NCBI GenBank assembly: GCA_019925795.1
Contig: CM034304.1
Coordinates: forward strand, 620,001-684,000
Source of the DNA: Dendrobium chrysotoxum
Taxonomy: Eukaryota; Streptophyta; Magnoliopsida; Asparagales; Orchidaceae
Length of the DNA: 64,000 bases
Direction: 5' to 3'
In this document: in pieces, positions 1-11,850 of the stretch
How the letters are laid out: each line of letters opens with the position of its first letter
How positions within the stretch are numbered: the stretch's first letter is position 1
Translations under genes and position numbers: made by a program
Notes under the pieces: model-generated
Database searches by the model: none
The model's input: only the letters and a program-made list of their open reading frames with translations
Told to the model about the DNA's origin: nothing

Positions 1-147
1 TATTATTGATTTAATTCATTTCCACTGCAAGATATGAAAAGATTTTTCTTTTTGTTTAATGAAGTTTTTAAATATCCAATTCACCCCCCCATCTTGGTTA
101 GCCTCGGGACTAGTTCTTTAAGGTTTAACACCCCTCACAAACTTTCA
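1..147 (+). repeat. 3' end of a family-A Sirevirus LTR, cut by the window edge
   Basis: These bases match the last part of the A3 LTR (about 62195-62341): the AAAAGATTTTT stretch, a C7 run, the 'cttggttagcctcgggactag' type block and the terminal CTTTCA. The copy ends in CA at 147, the usual Copia LTR end. From 148 the sequence becomes LINE coding sequence on the other strand, so the element lies to the left and this is either its 3' LTR or a solo LTR. The left-hand copy of its expected target duplication (catcc, 148-152) is outside the window. Confidence 0.85.
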
Positions 148-1416
148 CATCCATCCAACACACAATCTCTATCTCGCCACTTATTGTTAAAGAAATTCAA
201 AAAAATTCCTTCAATCAGTTTTTGGTCTTCAACTACCACTCCATTTTCATCTTTAATCTTATAAATCCAGTTTGAATTCCTTCTAGCACTTGCAAAAGAG
301 TGAAAAAACTTAGAATTAGTATCCACATCCACCATCCATTTGACCTTAGCCTGTTGTCTCCACCAAGTGTTCAAATGAGCAAGGATACTATTAAGTTCAT
401 TCACCTTTGATCTAAGAATCAAAATCTTCTCATTCGAGAGCCCTCTTCCATTTGCTTCCTCCATATGTAACTCTAGGATTTCCTTTTTAAGACAATCCTT
501 CAATTGAGTAAGGTCTTTAAGCTTAGCTTTACTCCAATATCATAAAGCTTTCAAGGACCTTTTAAACATGATGTTAAGAATTTTAGAATAACTCCCAACA
601 GCTCTTTTATTCCAAGCATTAATTACAATAATAGATGAAGCATAATAAGAGGTCCAAATATCTTTAAATCTTATAACCCTATTAACCTTCGGATTATGAT
701 TCAACAGATTTAACATAATAGGGAAATGATCTGAAGCAACCCTTGCAAGATGATGCACCACCATCAAATGGGGGGGGGGGGGGGGGGGAATTAACCATAG
801 ATGAGTTCAAAAAACACCTATCCAATCTCTCCAATATCAGAGCTCCACCAACCTTATTATTGCGCCAAGTGAATCTAGGCCCAGTATATCCAACTTCATG
901 ATAATCATTATTTATTAAAAAGACCTTCATCTACTTAGGTCCTGGGGAAAAAAATAAATCTTTTCCCTCCCCTTTTATCACCTTTGGATAATAAATAATT
1001 AAAATCCCCACCCACCACCGTTGGAATGTCTTTGGAAGATTACAGCTCAATTTTATTCCAAAGCTCCCTTCTTTTATAAACATCTTTGTTCCCATAAACA
1101 GTAAAGATCCTTCAAACTCCTTTATTATGAATATCTAACTCACCAATAACACATTGAAAAGAAGATTCCAAGATAGAAAATGAAGCCAAATTAGACTTTC
1201 ATAACATAAGTATACCTCTACACAACCCATCAGAAGGAAAATGAAAAAAATCCCAATCCACACCAATTAGGAAATTAACTTCCTATCAATAGAAGTTAAC
1301 TTAGTCTCCAGCAACCCAACAAAAAAAACAACATACTCCTTCACAAATTCCTTAAGATATAAAGAAGCTTGACATTTTCTAGCTCCTCTATAATTCCAAA
1401 AGGCAATAGATGTCAT
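148..1416 (-). pseudogene. LINE ORF2, endonuclease domain and start of the RT linker
   Basis: ORF2 starts at the ATG at 1416. The first residues carry the EEP endonuclease motif in altered form (FWNYRG where WNCRG is usual), followed by LLETK with the catalytic Glu. A stop follows soon after, at the end of that block. Further on, the conserved YTGPRFTWRNN motif (about 890-850) and the LERLDRCF motif can be read, with an 18-base G run between motifs at 771-788. The segment 503-148 encodes the conserved linker with the DTNSKFFH motif that precedes reverse transcriptase. The frame ends exactly where LTR sequence begins. This enzyme would nick target DNA; here it is a pseudogene. Confidence 0.8.
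771..788. repeat. 18-base poly-G tract inside the LINE endonuclease gene
   Basis: Eighteen consecutive G on the plus strand interrupt LINE ORF2. Such long G tracts also occur at 6041-6055 and in family-A LTRs. The length may be unreliable in any assembly. Confidence 0.9.
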
Positions 1417-1699
1417 TAATAATTTGAAGGGGAAGAATCCTCCAGTCCATCTCTATTCCCCACATCCATTTTCTTATTTCTAGGAATCGACTTAATAGGA
1501 CCTAGTCCTTTAAGTTCTTTAGCAAGCTTCCTTTTAACATATGAAGAATCACCATAAAAAAACCACTTCCAGCCGATTCCAACTGGGTTTTGGCAATCAA
1601 TCCAACCTTAGGAGAACCCACATCCCCCATCCCACCACCACCAGCTTTACCAACCACAGCCTCATCCTCATTCCCAATATTAAGATCTGGACCTACCTC

Positions 1700-3581
1700 C
1701 TAGCTGACCCCATTAAGCACATTACACTTGTAAACATTAGGAATAAGAGGAGATGAATTAGAACTACAAATCTTACCAAACTCCAAAACCTTAGCATTAT
1801 GGGTAGACGAGACCGCCATATTTTGCCTTACACCATCTTCATCAACTGAAACTTTTGTTGGAGACGAAGCTTTGAAAATTGAATCACCTCTACCAATCTG
1901 TACTGTAGCAGTCACCTCACTAGGACCAGTACCCAAACTGCCTTTACCTCCAACATGCCCTAACAAACCCTTCGTAATCTGATTCACCCCAATATTCCTG
2001 ACACCATTCTGAACCATCTTCTTCCCATCAGAACTCTTAAATTTCCCCTTACCATAGTTAACATAGATCCAAGGTCCATACCTTGATCCATATTTATCAA
2101 CCCCACCAGCTCCACAACCTCTATCATGTTTTAGAACATCAACAATGCTAGGAACTTCCTTATTACCAGAACAATGCACCTTCGATTGATTACCACCACC
2201 CTGAACCTCCTCCGACCTCAATTATGTACAATTACTTCTATAGTGGCCAATTTTACCACAACTAAAACAGAATTTGAAAATTCTATCATATTCAATTTTT
2301 TTGGAAAAACCTACCAGAACTCCCTTCAACCCAAACACCCAATGGAAGCTGGCTATCCAACATAATCCGAACACAAACTCTAGCAAACTCTCTCATCCCC
2401 CATTGAAACATATTCCCATTTATCATATACGGCGTACCAACTTGAGATGCAATTCTGTAAATGTTAATCTCATCCCAAAATTGCAATGGAATATTAGACA
2501 TCCTTATCAACACCGAAGCTAATAACCCCTTAAGATAAGATGGAGAAAAGTTGGAGACCATTTATCAATGCCAACAATGTGCCCATTAACATACCAAGGC
2601 CCATCATAAAACACCGGATCCATAACATTTGATTCATTGAAGTAACAAAGAACCCATTCTAAACTAAGCATAGTTAAATGAAATTTACCAAACCAACTCC
2701 ATTTCCTTCTCAATTCAAGGCTAATCGCATGGAATGGAACATTATCTCCAAACACTTTAATTACTAAAGCATTATGTAGCTTTCTAGTATTCTCCCATTC
2801 ATTCTCCACATGTAACTTCATAGCTTTCCTGTCTTTCATTAAGCAAGACCCAAAATCCATACTATAAATCCTTATATTAGGCTTCTTGCCCCAAACATCA
2901 GGCATGCCATTACCAACAAGATCCTTAATAGTTGGTAAAGCTGAAGTATTGATTCCTTGGTCACACAAATTCAAGTCCCCTGAAACACATTAAAAAACCT
3001 TCTCAAGATTATCCTCCCTTTGATCAGGACAATGAACTTCTACATCCACATCTTAGAATTTTGAACAGGGAATGCAACCTTACCAATAATGTTAGAATCA
3101 GATTCTGAACCAATTGAATCACCCAAAGAACAATCAACCCCGCACCTGGATTCTCAGCCATCCCAGGATCTAAGATAGGATTACCAAATCTATTAACATA
3201 AATTTTCAATCCAATTGATGAAGAAGCTCCCTTAACATTACCTTCGGCCTTCTTGGACTTAAGGATATCAGAAAATTTTGGGCTCTTAAGTACCACCTCA
3301 GTCACTACTTCTTTACCTTTCCCAACAACTGGCACAATCTTCTTAGCATTAGATAAACCACCTTCATTAATAACTAAAGGTTTTTCCTTGAACATATTGT
3401 TGTGAACATCCATGAAAGAAGAACCTCCATGAGCACCATTAAAAACCTCTCCAAAAGAACGATGAGCTGCTTTTAATCCTGAATGAGTATGACCCCTAGA
3501 ACCACCAGATGAAGGCCGAAACTCCCCCATCAGATACACCGAGAACCACTAGTGGATGGATGGTGACCATCCGCCGCCATA
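1700..3581 (-). pseudogene. LINE ORF1 (DUF4283 plus CCHC zinc knuckle), frameshifted
   Basis: This is the RNA-binding ORF1 protein of a plant L1-like LINE. The likely start is the ATG at 3581 (MAADGHHPS...), because the frame beginning at 3539 has no ATG of its own there and a stop follows the true start after about 16 codons. An N-terminal low-complexity Ser/Gly/Lys region (3539-3024) is followed by the DUF4283-like domain (2974-2519, with LRRKWSWFGKF and DGPWYVNGHIVGIDKW) and then the domain with ARVCVRIMLDSQLPLGVWVEG-like text (2561-2292). A knuckle CFSCGKIGHYRSNC lies at about 2222-2262, and a Gly/Lys-rich tail ends at 1700. At least three frame changes separate these blocks. Its original role would be binding LINE RNA; it cannot be made as one protein now. 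Confidence 0.8.
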
Positions 3582-3690
3582 ACGGAGGCCAAAACTGAGG
3601 GAAACAAAATTTTGAAAATTTCTTTCTCTCTCTAAAAACCTAGACACACACTCTCTCTAAAAACTGCACCTATTGGATTCCTTTATAGAC

Positions 3691-4744
3691 TAATGTGGAG
3701 GATCATATTATGCTACTAATTTTTATTATCCTTGATATAAATATATAATTTTTTTGAATTTTTGTATATCTACACTTAGGTTACCAACTTATCATTTATA
3801 ATATTATTTTAAGAAATTTGATTTTTTAGTACTCTTTTTGAAATGAATTATCATATTATAAAAATGGTATCTAGTTCTTCCTCCTAACAAAATGTTGGTG
3901 TTTCCATTGACACTTGATATTTTTATAAAAATCTTTATTACTAAAATTTTTTTGATTAATCATAATTTAATAGGTTTTAGTTGGTTAATCACTTTAATTA
4001 AGCCCAATTGATCAGTGGATCAACTTAATTGGTCATTGAACCAAAGTAAACCCAATTAAACTAAATTTGACACATTAAGATCAATTTGACCAAATCGATT
4101 TGATTGACCTTAAAAAAAGCCTTCCATTTGATTCAAATAAGTTAATCATATCCCGATGGAACCAATTGACCCCTTGACAGTTGATTTGACTTACTGGACC
4201 CATGTTAGTCTAATTCAATATGACTCAATTAATATCATATCACTAAATTGGCCAAATCGAGAATGATCATTGCCTATATTTCATCAAATTAAGGTAAGGA
4301 TAGAATAAAATGACACGATTTAGTTTTGACTTACCTTATTGACCCTATAAACCAACCTAACCTAATTGGATCTAATTAAGGTAAATGGACCTAAACCTCA
4401 ATTGAGCCAAATTAACTTAACTCAATTCTCAGTTGATTACATATAGATTTATATTAACCTAACCAAACAAAAAAGCCCAGCTCTAATACCTCTAGGGTTA
4501 AATCACCTTAACCTTGGTTAGAGCCTAATCTGGGCTAATTTCCTAAATCTATAACACATCCCAACCTAATATAACCCACAAATAGAATGGGTCATATCAT
4601 GTTGGATGGTGATAACCAAGCCCAAGATCTAGTTTTGAGAACTTTTCAGATTTCTTTAATTAAAGATAGATAACAGAGCCAAAAAGTAACATCCAATAAA
4701 AACAAAATATAATCATCCACAAATTTCTTCTTTTTATTTCTTCA
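3691..4744. other. AT-rich intergenic sequence, no gene seen
   Basis: No convincing open frame. Around 3990-4450 the text repeatedly uses caattga/tcaattg and 'ccaattgacc'-like words, as often seen in decayed plant LTRs, but no boundary or coding domain is visible. Confidence 0.5.
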
Positions 4745-4760
4745 ACACACACACACACAC

Positions 4761-4845
<85 letters not shown>

Positions 4846-4865
4846 CACACACACATACACACACA
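4745..4865. repeat. Compound microsatellite (CA)n(TA)n(CA)n
   Basis: A CA run, then roughly 36 TA units (4763-4835), then a second CA run. The open frame across it translates only to alternating Tyr/Ile and Cys/Val and is not a gene. Confidence 0.95.
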
Positions 4866-6028
4866 ATAAAATCTCTATAATACAATACATGGCTATGATA
4901 GAGATAGAGTAGAGCAAAAAATAACCATGACTGTACAAAATCATGAAACCGGAAAAGTACCTACACATAACCAAATTATCAAATCCTTCCACCTCAGCTA
5001 CTAAACCAACTTCTTACCCTTACCCTGAACTAAAATAGAATACAAAATAAGTGTGAGCCAACACAACTCAGTAGATTATACCCACTGATCTATATTTTTA
5101 ATATTAAACCTAATATTCATTTGATTGAAATAAAAAAAAATTATTAACAAGTTAATATACTAAACAGAATAATGTTGGTAGATAATAGTGATTAAATACA
5201 CTTTATAGAAAATATAAATTAATAAGTACTTCATACATCAGAGTAGAAAGTAATAGATTTCCTTTAGGTACTTATTCCTCCCAATAGAAACAAATATTAA
5301 AATTCAGGTTCTTATGACTCCCTATGCTAGCATATTATAAGATAGACCCTTATAACTCTAAAATACTTAGCACATCAGTTAAAAAATTTAAACCTTTTTA
5401 TAGCTCCTAGTACATTCAGCATAATAAAACTCCATCCAACATCAGTACTTCTCATAATCACATATTTCAAGTAGATAATCACATGCATAATTGCAATTCA
5501 AAGAAATAAAGAAAAATAATCCAAATGTAAGAATCTATAGAATGTTATATTGGTAGCCAACATATTTAATGACTGAGCAAAATTTCATAATTTTAGAATT
5601 TCACTGAATTATCATGGATTGTTCAAAACACTATTTTGAAGCTTTAAATATTCTACAATGTTATTTTCTAATGTTAGAATTTATTTTTTAATTGTTATAA
5701 ATGATACACTTTTTAATTTACCCAATAAAAATTCTTAAGAAAAATTCCAAAATGTCCAAAATTCTTGTATCCATAGCATATAGAAAATTACATGGCGAAA
5801 GTTTGACAAATTTGAAGTTATCCCTATTTTTGCACAACAAATTTAGAATTTTAATAAAAAAAATTCTAAAATTCTCACATTATTAAAAACTATGATAGAT
5901 AAAATATTACATACCTCGATCCAGACAACTTCTTGAATAGGGCCAACAATAGAAGATGGACTAAAGTCACTCGAAACAAACTTTCTCCCTCTAAAATTCT
6001 TCTCTCTCTCTTTAAGACGTTAGTTAAA
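4866..6028. other. AT-rich sequence, possible decayed LTR
   Basis: No gene is seen. Phrases such as 'acaactcagtagattatac' (about 5062-5080) and 'cctcgatccaga' (about 5914-5925) resemble segments common in plant Ty3/Gypsy LTRs, but this is from memory and no paired LTR or coding domain supports it. Confidence 0.3.
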
Positions 6029-6055
6029 TTTTTTTTTTTTGGGGGGGGGGGGGGG
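6029..6055. repeat. T12-G15 homopolymer junction
   Basis: A run of T is followed directly by 15 G (6041-6055). It may form a G-quadruplex or be an assembly or slippage artefact. Confidence 0.85.
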
Positions 6056-6109
6056 TTGCTAAAAGGAAAATGAAGTGGAAATTGATATTTTTATAAGATA
6101 TTAATCTGG

Positions 6110-6290
6110 TGTTGTGAAACTCAAAGACACAGCACCCCAGCACTCTCAACCGAGAGAATGATGCCACAACACCCCATCCAGCATCGCAGTGTCACCCCAA
6201 ATTCTCTTAAAGGATAGAGAGCTCCACATCGTAGTGCTACCAACCCCAGCACCAGGATGCTCCCAAGGGAAAATTCCAAACTTCATGTTT
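6110..6290. other. Cluster of CAGCACC / GCAGTGTC words, possibly family-C LTR remnant
   Basis: Several GCACC, CCAGCAC, GCAGTGTC and GTAGTGCTAC words crowd into about 180 bp. The same vocabulary fills 13680-13930 and 58325-58730, where it precedes a TATA box. Here no TATA or LTR end is recognised, so the assignment is tentative. Confidence 0.35.
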
Positions 6291-8394
6291 CATGCACATA
6301 GACCATCAAACATGCTTAAAACAAATTAGTCATTCCATACATGTAGAACATTCCCAAACTCATGTAGGTTGAAAAGGCAGAAATTCTATTACATCAATCT
6401 TATCAGATCAGATTAGAATGGGTATAGTATTGTTATCATAGGTGCTGTAACCTAGGTTTATATTTGTCCTCTTATTTCCATCTCTAATAAAAGTTCATCT
6501 TAACCTTCAATTTGGCTAACTTCTAGCACAAAGCTAATCTCACAGTATGTAAACCATAATGGGATATGGTTGATTAGAGGGCCATTAAGGAGAGGAAGAG
6601 TGAAATGGTGTGAGGATTCCATCATATTAACTTTATAAGATGATGAGGAGTTCATTAGAGAAATTCTCTCACCTCTAACCCTTTTAGTCACTTAGAGGAC
6701 AAACTTCATTGAATGCTTAAGGAAGCTTGATCTCTTAATTAACTTGGCTAATACAAGCCCAATTTAAGGTTAACTAAGTGTCCCGAAGTCCCATTGACTA
6801 TATTTGATCAAATTTGAAGCTCAAGACGTATTAGATTAGGTATACTTGTAAATCCTAAATCTCCATCTTGGTGACCTTGGAATAGTTTTAGAACAGGTCC
6901 TATTATATATTTTACACTACCATGTAGCTCTCAAACTCGTATTCTTTTTTTATTTTTGAAATAAATCAATTTCATTAAATTGATGAGGTGTTAAAGCCAG
7001 TGGTAGGCTTAAGTTCAATGCATAGGTTAGGGTTTGGATGATGATGGAAATCATCAGATCTTTGATCATCAATCTTGTTATGGTTGTTTATTATTATTAT
7101 GCATGCACTGATCATTGAACACCTCATTTGACCATTCAACTTCTTTAATTAGGTTTTTAATGAGAGTTTTGCTCTAGCTAATCCCCTTAATCCAATCTTC
7201 ATGAAAATTAAAATTTAAGTTGACATCTTAATATTAGGTACATAGAAAAATAATTTTATCAATTATTACTTAATATCAACCATAATTATATAATCCTTAT
7301 TTTAATTTGTTTAAATGAATATGTTCTTCCAAAGAGTTCCTAACATTTTTTGAAATATCAATCATACAAATACAAGGCATCACTTGTTAATTGTAAACTT
7401 TCTCCACAATTGCACATGTTTTCAATTTTCTAAGCCATTAACTCAAGGGTTTTGATCAATAAAAAATATGCATATATTCTTTATCATAGGTTTCAACTAT
7501 AATAAATTTTATATGCTATATTCTTATTAAAAAAATCATGACTTAAGCCAATATTTTTCTATTTTTGATAAGTAATTTAAATATAATTTTAATTATTAAA
7601 AAAATAGATAATTAATTTTAAGAAGTTACAAATATTCTTATAATGTGTCTACATACTAATTTAAACATATTGAAGCATTAGATTCCAAATTTGAGACCAA
7701 TAACCACTAAAATGCATTTCCGTTATTTATATAACCAAAAAAATCAATTTAAATTATTTTTAAAAAGATATAAATTAGAAAAAATTCATTTCAATCATTT
7801 TTAATTCCAAATTCAATTAAAAAAAACATGCATGAATGTTAAGCTTTGGAAAACTTCTTATTAGTTTTCCAAAATATTTCCTATTTTTCATAATTAATGT
7901 AATTTTTTTACTAATTACAATTTTTTTAAATTACAAAAATTTTCATGAGTTGTCGATTCACTATTAAGGAAAATTTAGTATATTTTACATTTTATTTCTA
8001 ATTTAGGTTTTAATTAATTACTAAATAAATGTTTATTTTGGACAACACTTTTCAAATCACTATTTAAATTTCTCAAATTATACATATCAGTGCCAACCTA
8101 TAATTGTTATGTGCCAGAACATTTGAGAAGGTAGAGAGTTAACTTCCTAGCTTTATATGAAGATCCAACACACACTGATAAGAGAAAGAGGGGTGCAACA
8201 ATCATAAAAGACACTAGATTTTTTATGTAAAAAACCCGAGAAAGGGAAAAATCATGGGGCATGACCCAATTAAAATGATTATACTAGTATTTTTCATTGA
8301 TTACAAATAATGCCCTTCCTCGAGGGAAGGCATTGGCACAACATAGAAAATTTACATCATATAATGCATATTGCATGGTTGAAGTTAAAAGAAG
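6291..8394. other. AT-rich intergenic sequence, no gene seen
   Basis: No supported gene. At 8230-8330 there are words such as 'aaaaacccgagaaaggga' and a near-palindrome around CTCGAG (about 8316-8335). They resemble the transcribed leader of a plant LTR, but no element could be delimited. Confidence 0.4.
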
Positions 8395-9060
8395 CGTTGG
8401 AGATGGTGGTCTAAGGACCGTAGCATGGGATGGTGGTCCGAGGATTGTAGTCAGCAGGGGATGGAGATCGGAAGGACCATAATTGGGTGAGGTGGTTTGA
8501 GGATTATAGTTGGTGAGCGACGAAGGTCGAAGGGACCCCTAACTAGGTGATAGTGGTTAGAGGACTGTGGTTGGGTGATAACAGTTTGAGGGCTATATTC
8601 ATAGTCGGGCAACAAAGGTAGGAGTAGCTGCAATTGGGTTGTCAAGATTGATAGAATCATAGTTGGGGAAACGGTGGTCTGAGGACTATAGTCGGTGAGT
8701 GATGGATATCGAGAGGATTGTGGTCAAGCGATGATGGTCCAAGGACTATAATTTATGGGTGACTAAGGTCTGAGGGACCATGGTTGGCGGGTGACAAAGG
8801 TCTGAAGGACAATAGTATAGTGACGGCGATCAGAGGACTATATTAGGGCAACGGTGGTCAAGAAGAGACTCGTTGGTGGTGGCCAAATGGAGGTTAGATG
8901 GGGATGGTCATGTGGAGGTTTGATAATGATGATCTAGCGGTGGCGACCAGGTTGAGGTTTGATGGAGGTGACGACCGAGTTGAGGTCTGATGGTGGTGGA
9001 AAGGTTGATGCTTGGCGATGATCGATCAGTAATAGTCCAGCGGTGGCGATCGATGAAATT
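8395..9060. repeat. Degenerate minisatellite, unit about 30 bp, roughly 18 or more copies
   Basis: A G-rich plus strand carries repeated units of about 27-32 bp that can be written loosely as GGTGGTC-GAGGACTATAG-TTGGGTGA. Recognisable units begin near 8404 and continue as 'ggtggtccgaggatt', 'ggtggtttgaggattatag', 'agtggttagaggactgtgg', 'acggtggtctgaggac' and 'gatggtccaaggactata' to about 8860, then decay into GGTGGCGA/GATGGTGG-rich text to about 9060. It is much richer in G than its AT-rich flanks. The short frames crossing it (8297-8482 plus, 8451-8660 minus, 8908-9126 minus) are products of low stop density, not genes. Confidence 0.75.
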
Positions 9061-11547
9061 CCAATGGAAGCGAGGGTTCACTGACAATGGTGCTTTGGCA
9101 GAGCTCTGAGATTTTTTAAATTTCAAAGCTCTTTGAATCTATAGCCTCCTTCTCCAAGCCCCTTCGTATAAGTCTATTTATAGATTTTTTAGGAGTGGCA
9201 TACCCTGTAAATATTAAAAAGATCTTGAGAGCAATTTTTGAGTGCTCCTTCAAATTACCTATATTGATTCCCTCGATCATAAAACATTTGTTCATCTTTT
9301 CTAATTATGTTCCTTAATGATGTCGAAATTAAGTGATCATGGGCTTGTTGGATTTTTCTCATCAAGCCGCTCGATTAGGGCATAAGCATGCTATATTTGG
9401 AGATTTTTTGGTCACCCAATCAATATTTTGAAGCTTCCAAATATGCTTCAACCCATTGATTTGGAATCATTTGAGCTCGATTTGGACCGATTTTGGAGTT
9501 GTTGGGTTTATCTCATCAATACATTCAGTCTGACTATACTTTTGTTAAAATTAGAGTTTTGGTTGGTCTCAAATTTAATTTTGGAAGTTTCCAATTCAAA
9601 TATGCATCAAGATTCATACTCAATCAAGACGACTTCTGGTGACATATGAATAATAATTTTTAAATAATTATTCAAGTATATTTACCATTGCCATAGTTAT
9701 TATAAACTTTCTTTTAATTATGAAAATAGTAAATAATCCAAAAAATTATGAAAATTTTTATTGCTTGTTTATTTACTGTTAAAAATATGTTAATCATGAT
9801 TTTACAATTAATAACCAAAATTGGATCCAAATTATATTTTCAAACCCAATTTCAATTTATAATTTAATTGAAAACATGCTTGCAATCAGTGTTCATGGTC
9901 AAAATTATTTTTGAGAAATTAAGGATCATGTTTTGAATTTTCTAAAACATTTTGAGAAAATTTAAATATATTTAATAATTTTAATAATTATTATAAGTTT
10001 TATTTTTATTATTTAAAATAATAAATAATTCCAAAAATTTTAAAATTACTTTGGGATATTTATTGCCTTAATTAGGTTCAATTTGAATATTTATTTACTT
10101 TGTTTGATCAAAGATGAAAAATTTTCTAATTAAAGACCTAATATTTTTAATTAATTATGCAATTAATTCAAAATAGATATTGATCCTTGATTTTTTTTCA
10201 ATTTTCATGTTTTTTAATCAAAATCTTTAATTACAACGGTTAATAGATTTAGCATTATTTGTCAACTTCAAATCTTTCCATTTTAAAAAATATCAATAAT
10301 TTTTCTAATTAATTAAATATTTTGTAAAAAATACAAAAAAATATTAAAGATTAAGTCATTTGAGATAAAGTTGTAATTTTGAACATTAATACACACTTGA
10401 GTGGAGTATTGGTCAAATTTTTTTAACATTAATTTAATTTGACTAGTCTTATATGCTCTCGGTCATTTCATTTACACTGATTTGTATTAGATATTAATTT
10501 AGGATTATGTGTTTACACACATGCTAAAGTTTGATTATCTACCTCTTTTCTCAATAGTCAAGATTGGTTATGATTTATATGAGCCAAGTTTTATATTGCA
10601 CAATTGAGCAAATCATTGAAAAACTTATTACTTATTAAAACATTAATCAATATATCTAATATACATATTTAGGGTGCATTCACAAAATCTTAGGGTTATC
10701 ATCTACCTAATTTATGAGGGTTATCCTTACAGTTAGCTCTAGATTAGTATAAGATATTAATCCAGGTGACATACATTATTACTCTATTGGTAGTCAAATA
10801 TCTAGTCAATTATAAATCAATCCATAATCAAAATTTAGTCTTATTCAACCAACCTATTACCCCAGTTTGATATTCTTTGTTCAATCAATCTAGAACTTTA
10901 ACCTTTACTTGTATAATCCCCCATTTGGTTTAAATAGATTTTGCCTACTTGAATTTTTATAAGTATAAGTAGATCATCTACTCAAATTTCTACTTAGGTT
11001 ATGTTATCTTTTATCAAACGGATTTTATATTTGTATTATAAGAGATCCAACTACTCCTAACCATATTACTTTGATTGAAAACCCATTATCTTAAACAAGC
11101 AAAATTAATCAATAGATGATATTTTTAGGCTTCGGCCAAATATCATGACTAGACATATTATCAATTTCAACCAACCAATCAATCAACCATTTTACTTGTT
11201 TAAATTGATCAATGACTTAACTATTATGCCATTTTCAACTAGCCAGAGATATCTAGTCAAGTAGTTTTAAGTTCCTTTTTAGCAGGCTATATGTATTAGG
11301 AATTTCTATTACCTGTCCTATCTTAGCTTGCACTCTCTATAGTTAGATTGCTTCTAAAAACTCATAGTTAGTCAATATTTACTACATTCAAAAACTTGAG
11401 TCTTAAATTAGATGATTAATGGTCTTAATCATCCAATTTGCATATTAATACACATGCGTATTTATATTTATTCTAACTCAGTGTCTTAATTGGATGAGTA
11501 ATTCTAGTACCTAGATTTAGGACTATCTTATGGGTATGATAGCTTGA
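9061..11547. other. AT-rich intergenic sequence, no gene seen
   Basis: Long AT-rich stretch with no coding domain. The 73-codon frame at 9428-9649 has no recognisable similarity and is treated as chance. Confidence 0.5.
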
Positions 11548-11850
11548 TTTTTTTTTGAAGAAATGCATAAAGCAATTTTATTAAAGGAACCAGATACAGC
11601 CTACTAAGTGATTGATCCCCAATCACATTCCTCCTTTAACAAAGAAACAAAGTAAGGAGGAATATTATTATAACTAATATCATCCCAAAAAAAATCTAAA
11701 GAAAGAGCATAGTTAGCATAAAAATCAGCTAACTTATTACAATCCCTATTTGCAAAATGAAATAACACTTGGTTAAAATCTTTAAGAAAAGATAAATCTT
11801 CCGGCTTTAAGATGTCCTCCTTGACAGCTTCCTTATTCGACATTTTTTGA
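11548..11850 (-). mobile_element. LINE 3' end (RNase H tail, 5'-truncated)
   Basis: A T-rich start (poly-A tail on the minus strand, 11548-11560) is followed by a short 3' UTR and a frame (11843-11604) whose protein has the RDCNKLADFYAN and FFWDDI...PPYFVSLLKEE motifs. These match the C-terminal RNase H-like domain of the LINE at 59195-59584. Only about 300 bp remain, as is typical of 5'-truncated LINE insertions. Confidence 0.85.

Larger units (their letters stand above)
148..3690 (-). mobile_element. LINE (plant L1-like), 5' half, cut by an LTR insertion
   Basis: Read on the minus strand this is a non-LTR retrotransposon: a short 5' leader with GAGAGA runs (about 3600-3690), ORF1 (3581-1700) with a DUF4283-type domain and a CCHC knuckle, then ORF2 beginning with an EEP endonuclease at 1416. 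The frame reaches the linker between endonuclease and reverse transcriptase and stops at 147, where a family-A LTR was inserted. The reverse transcriptase half should lie left of that LTR, outside the window. Many frameshifts and an 18-G run show that it is dead. The 5' end is approximate because no target duplication could be identified. Confidence 0.85.

Noticed and set aside
4660..4992. 110-codon frame across the CA/TA microsatellite
   Set aside because: The translation is only repeat peptides (Tyr-Ile, Cys-Val).
8297..9126. Coding frames across the minisatellite
   Set aside because: Frames on both strands follow the 30-bp repeat and its low stop density.
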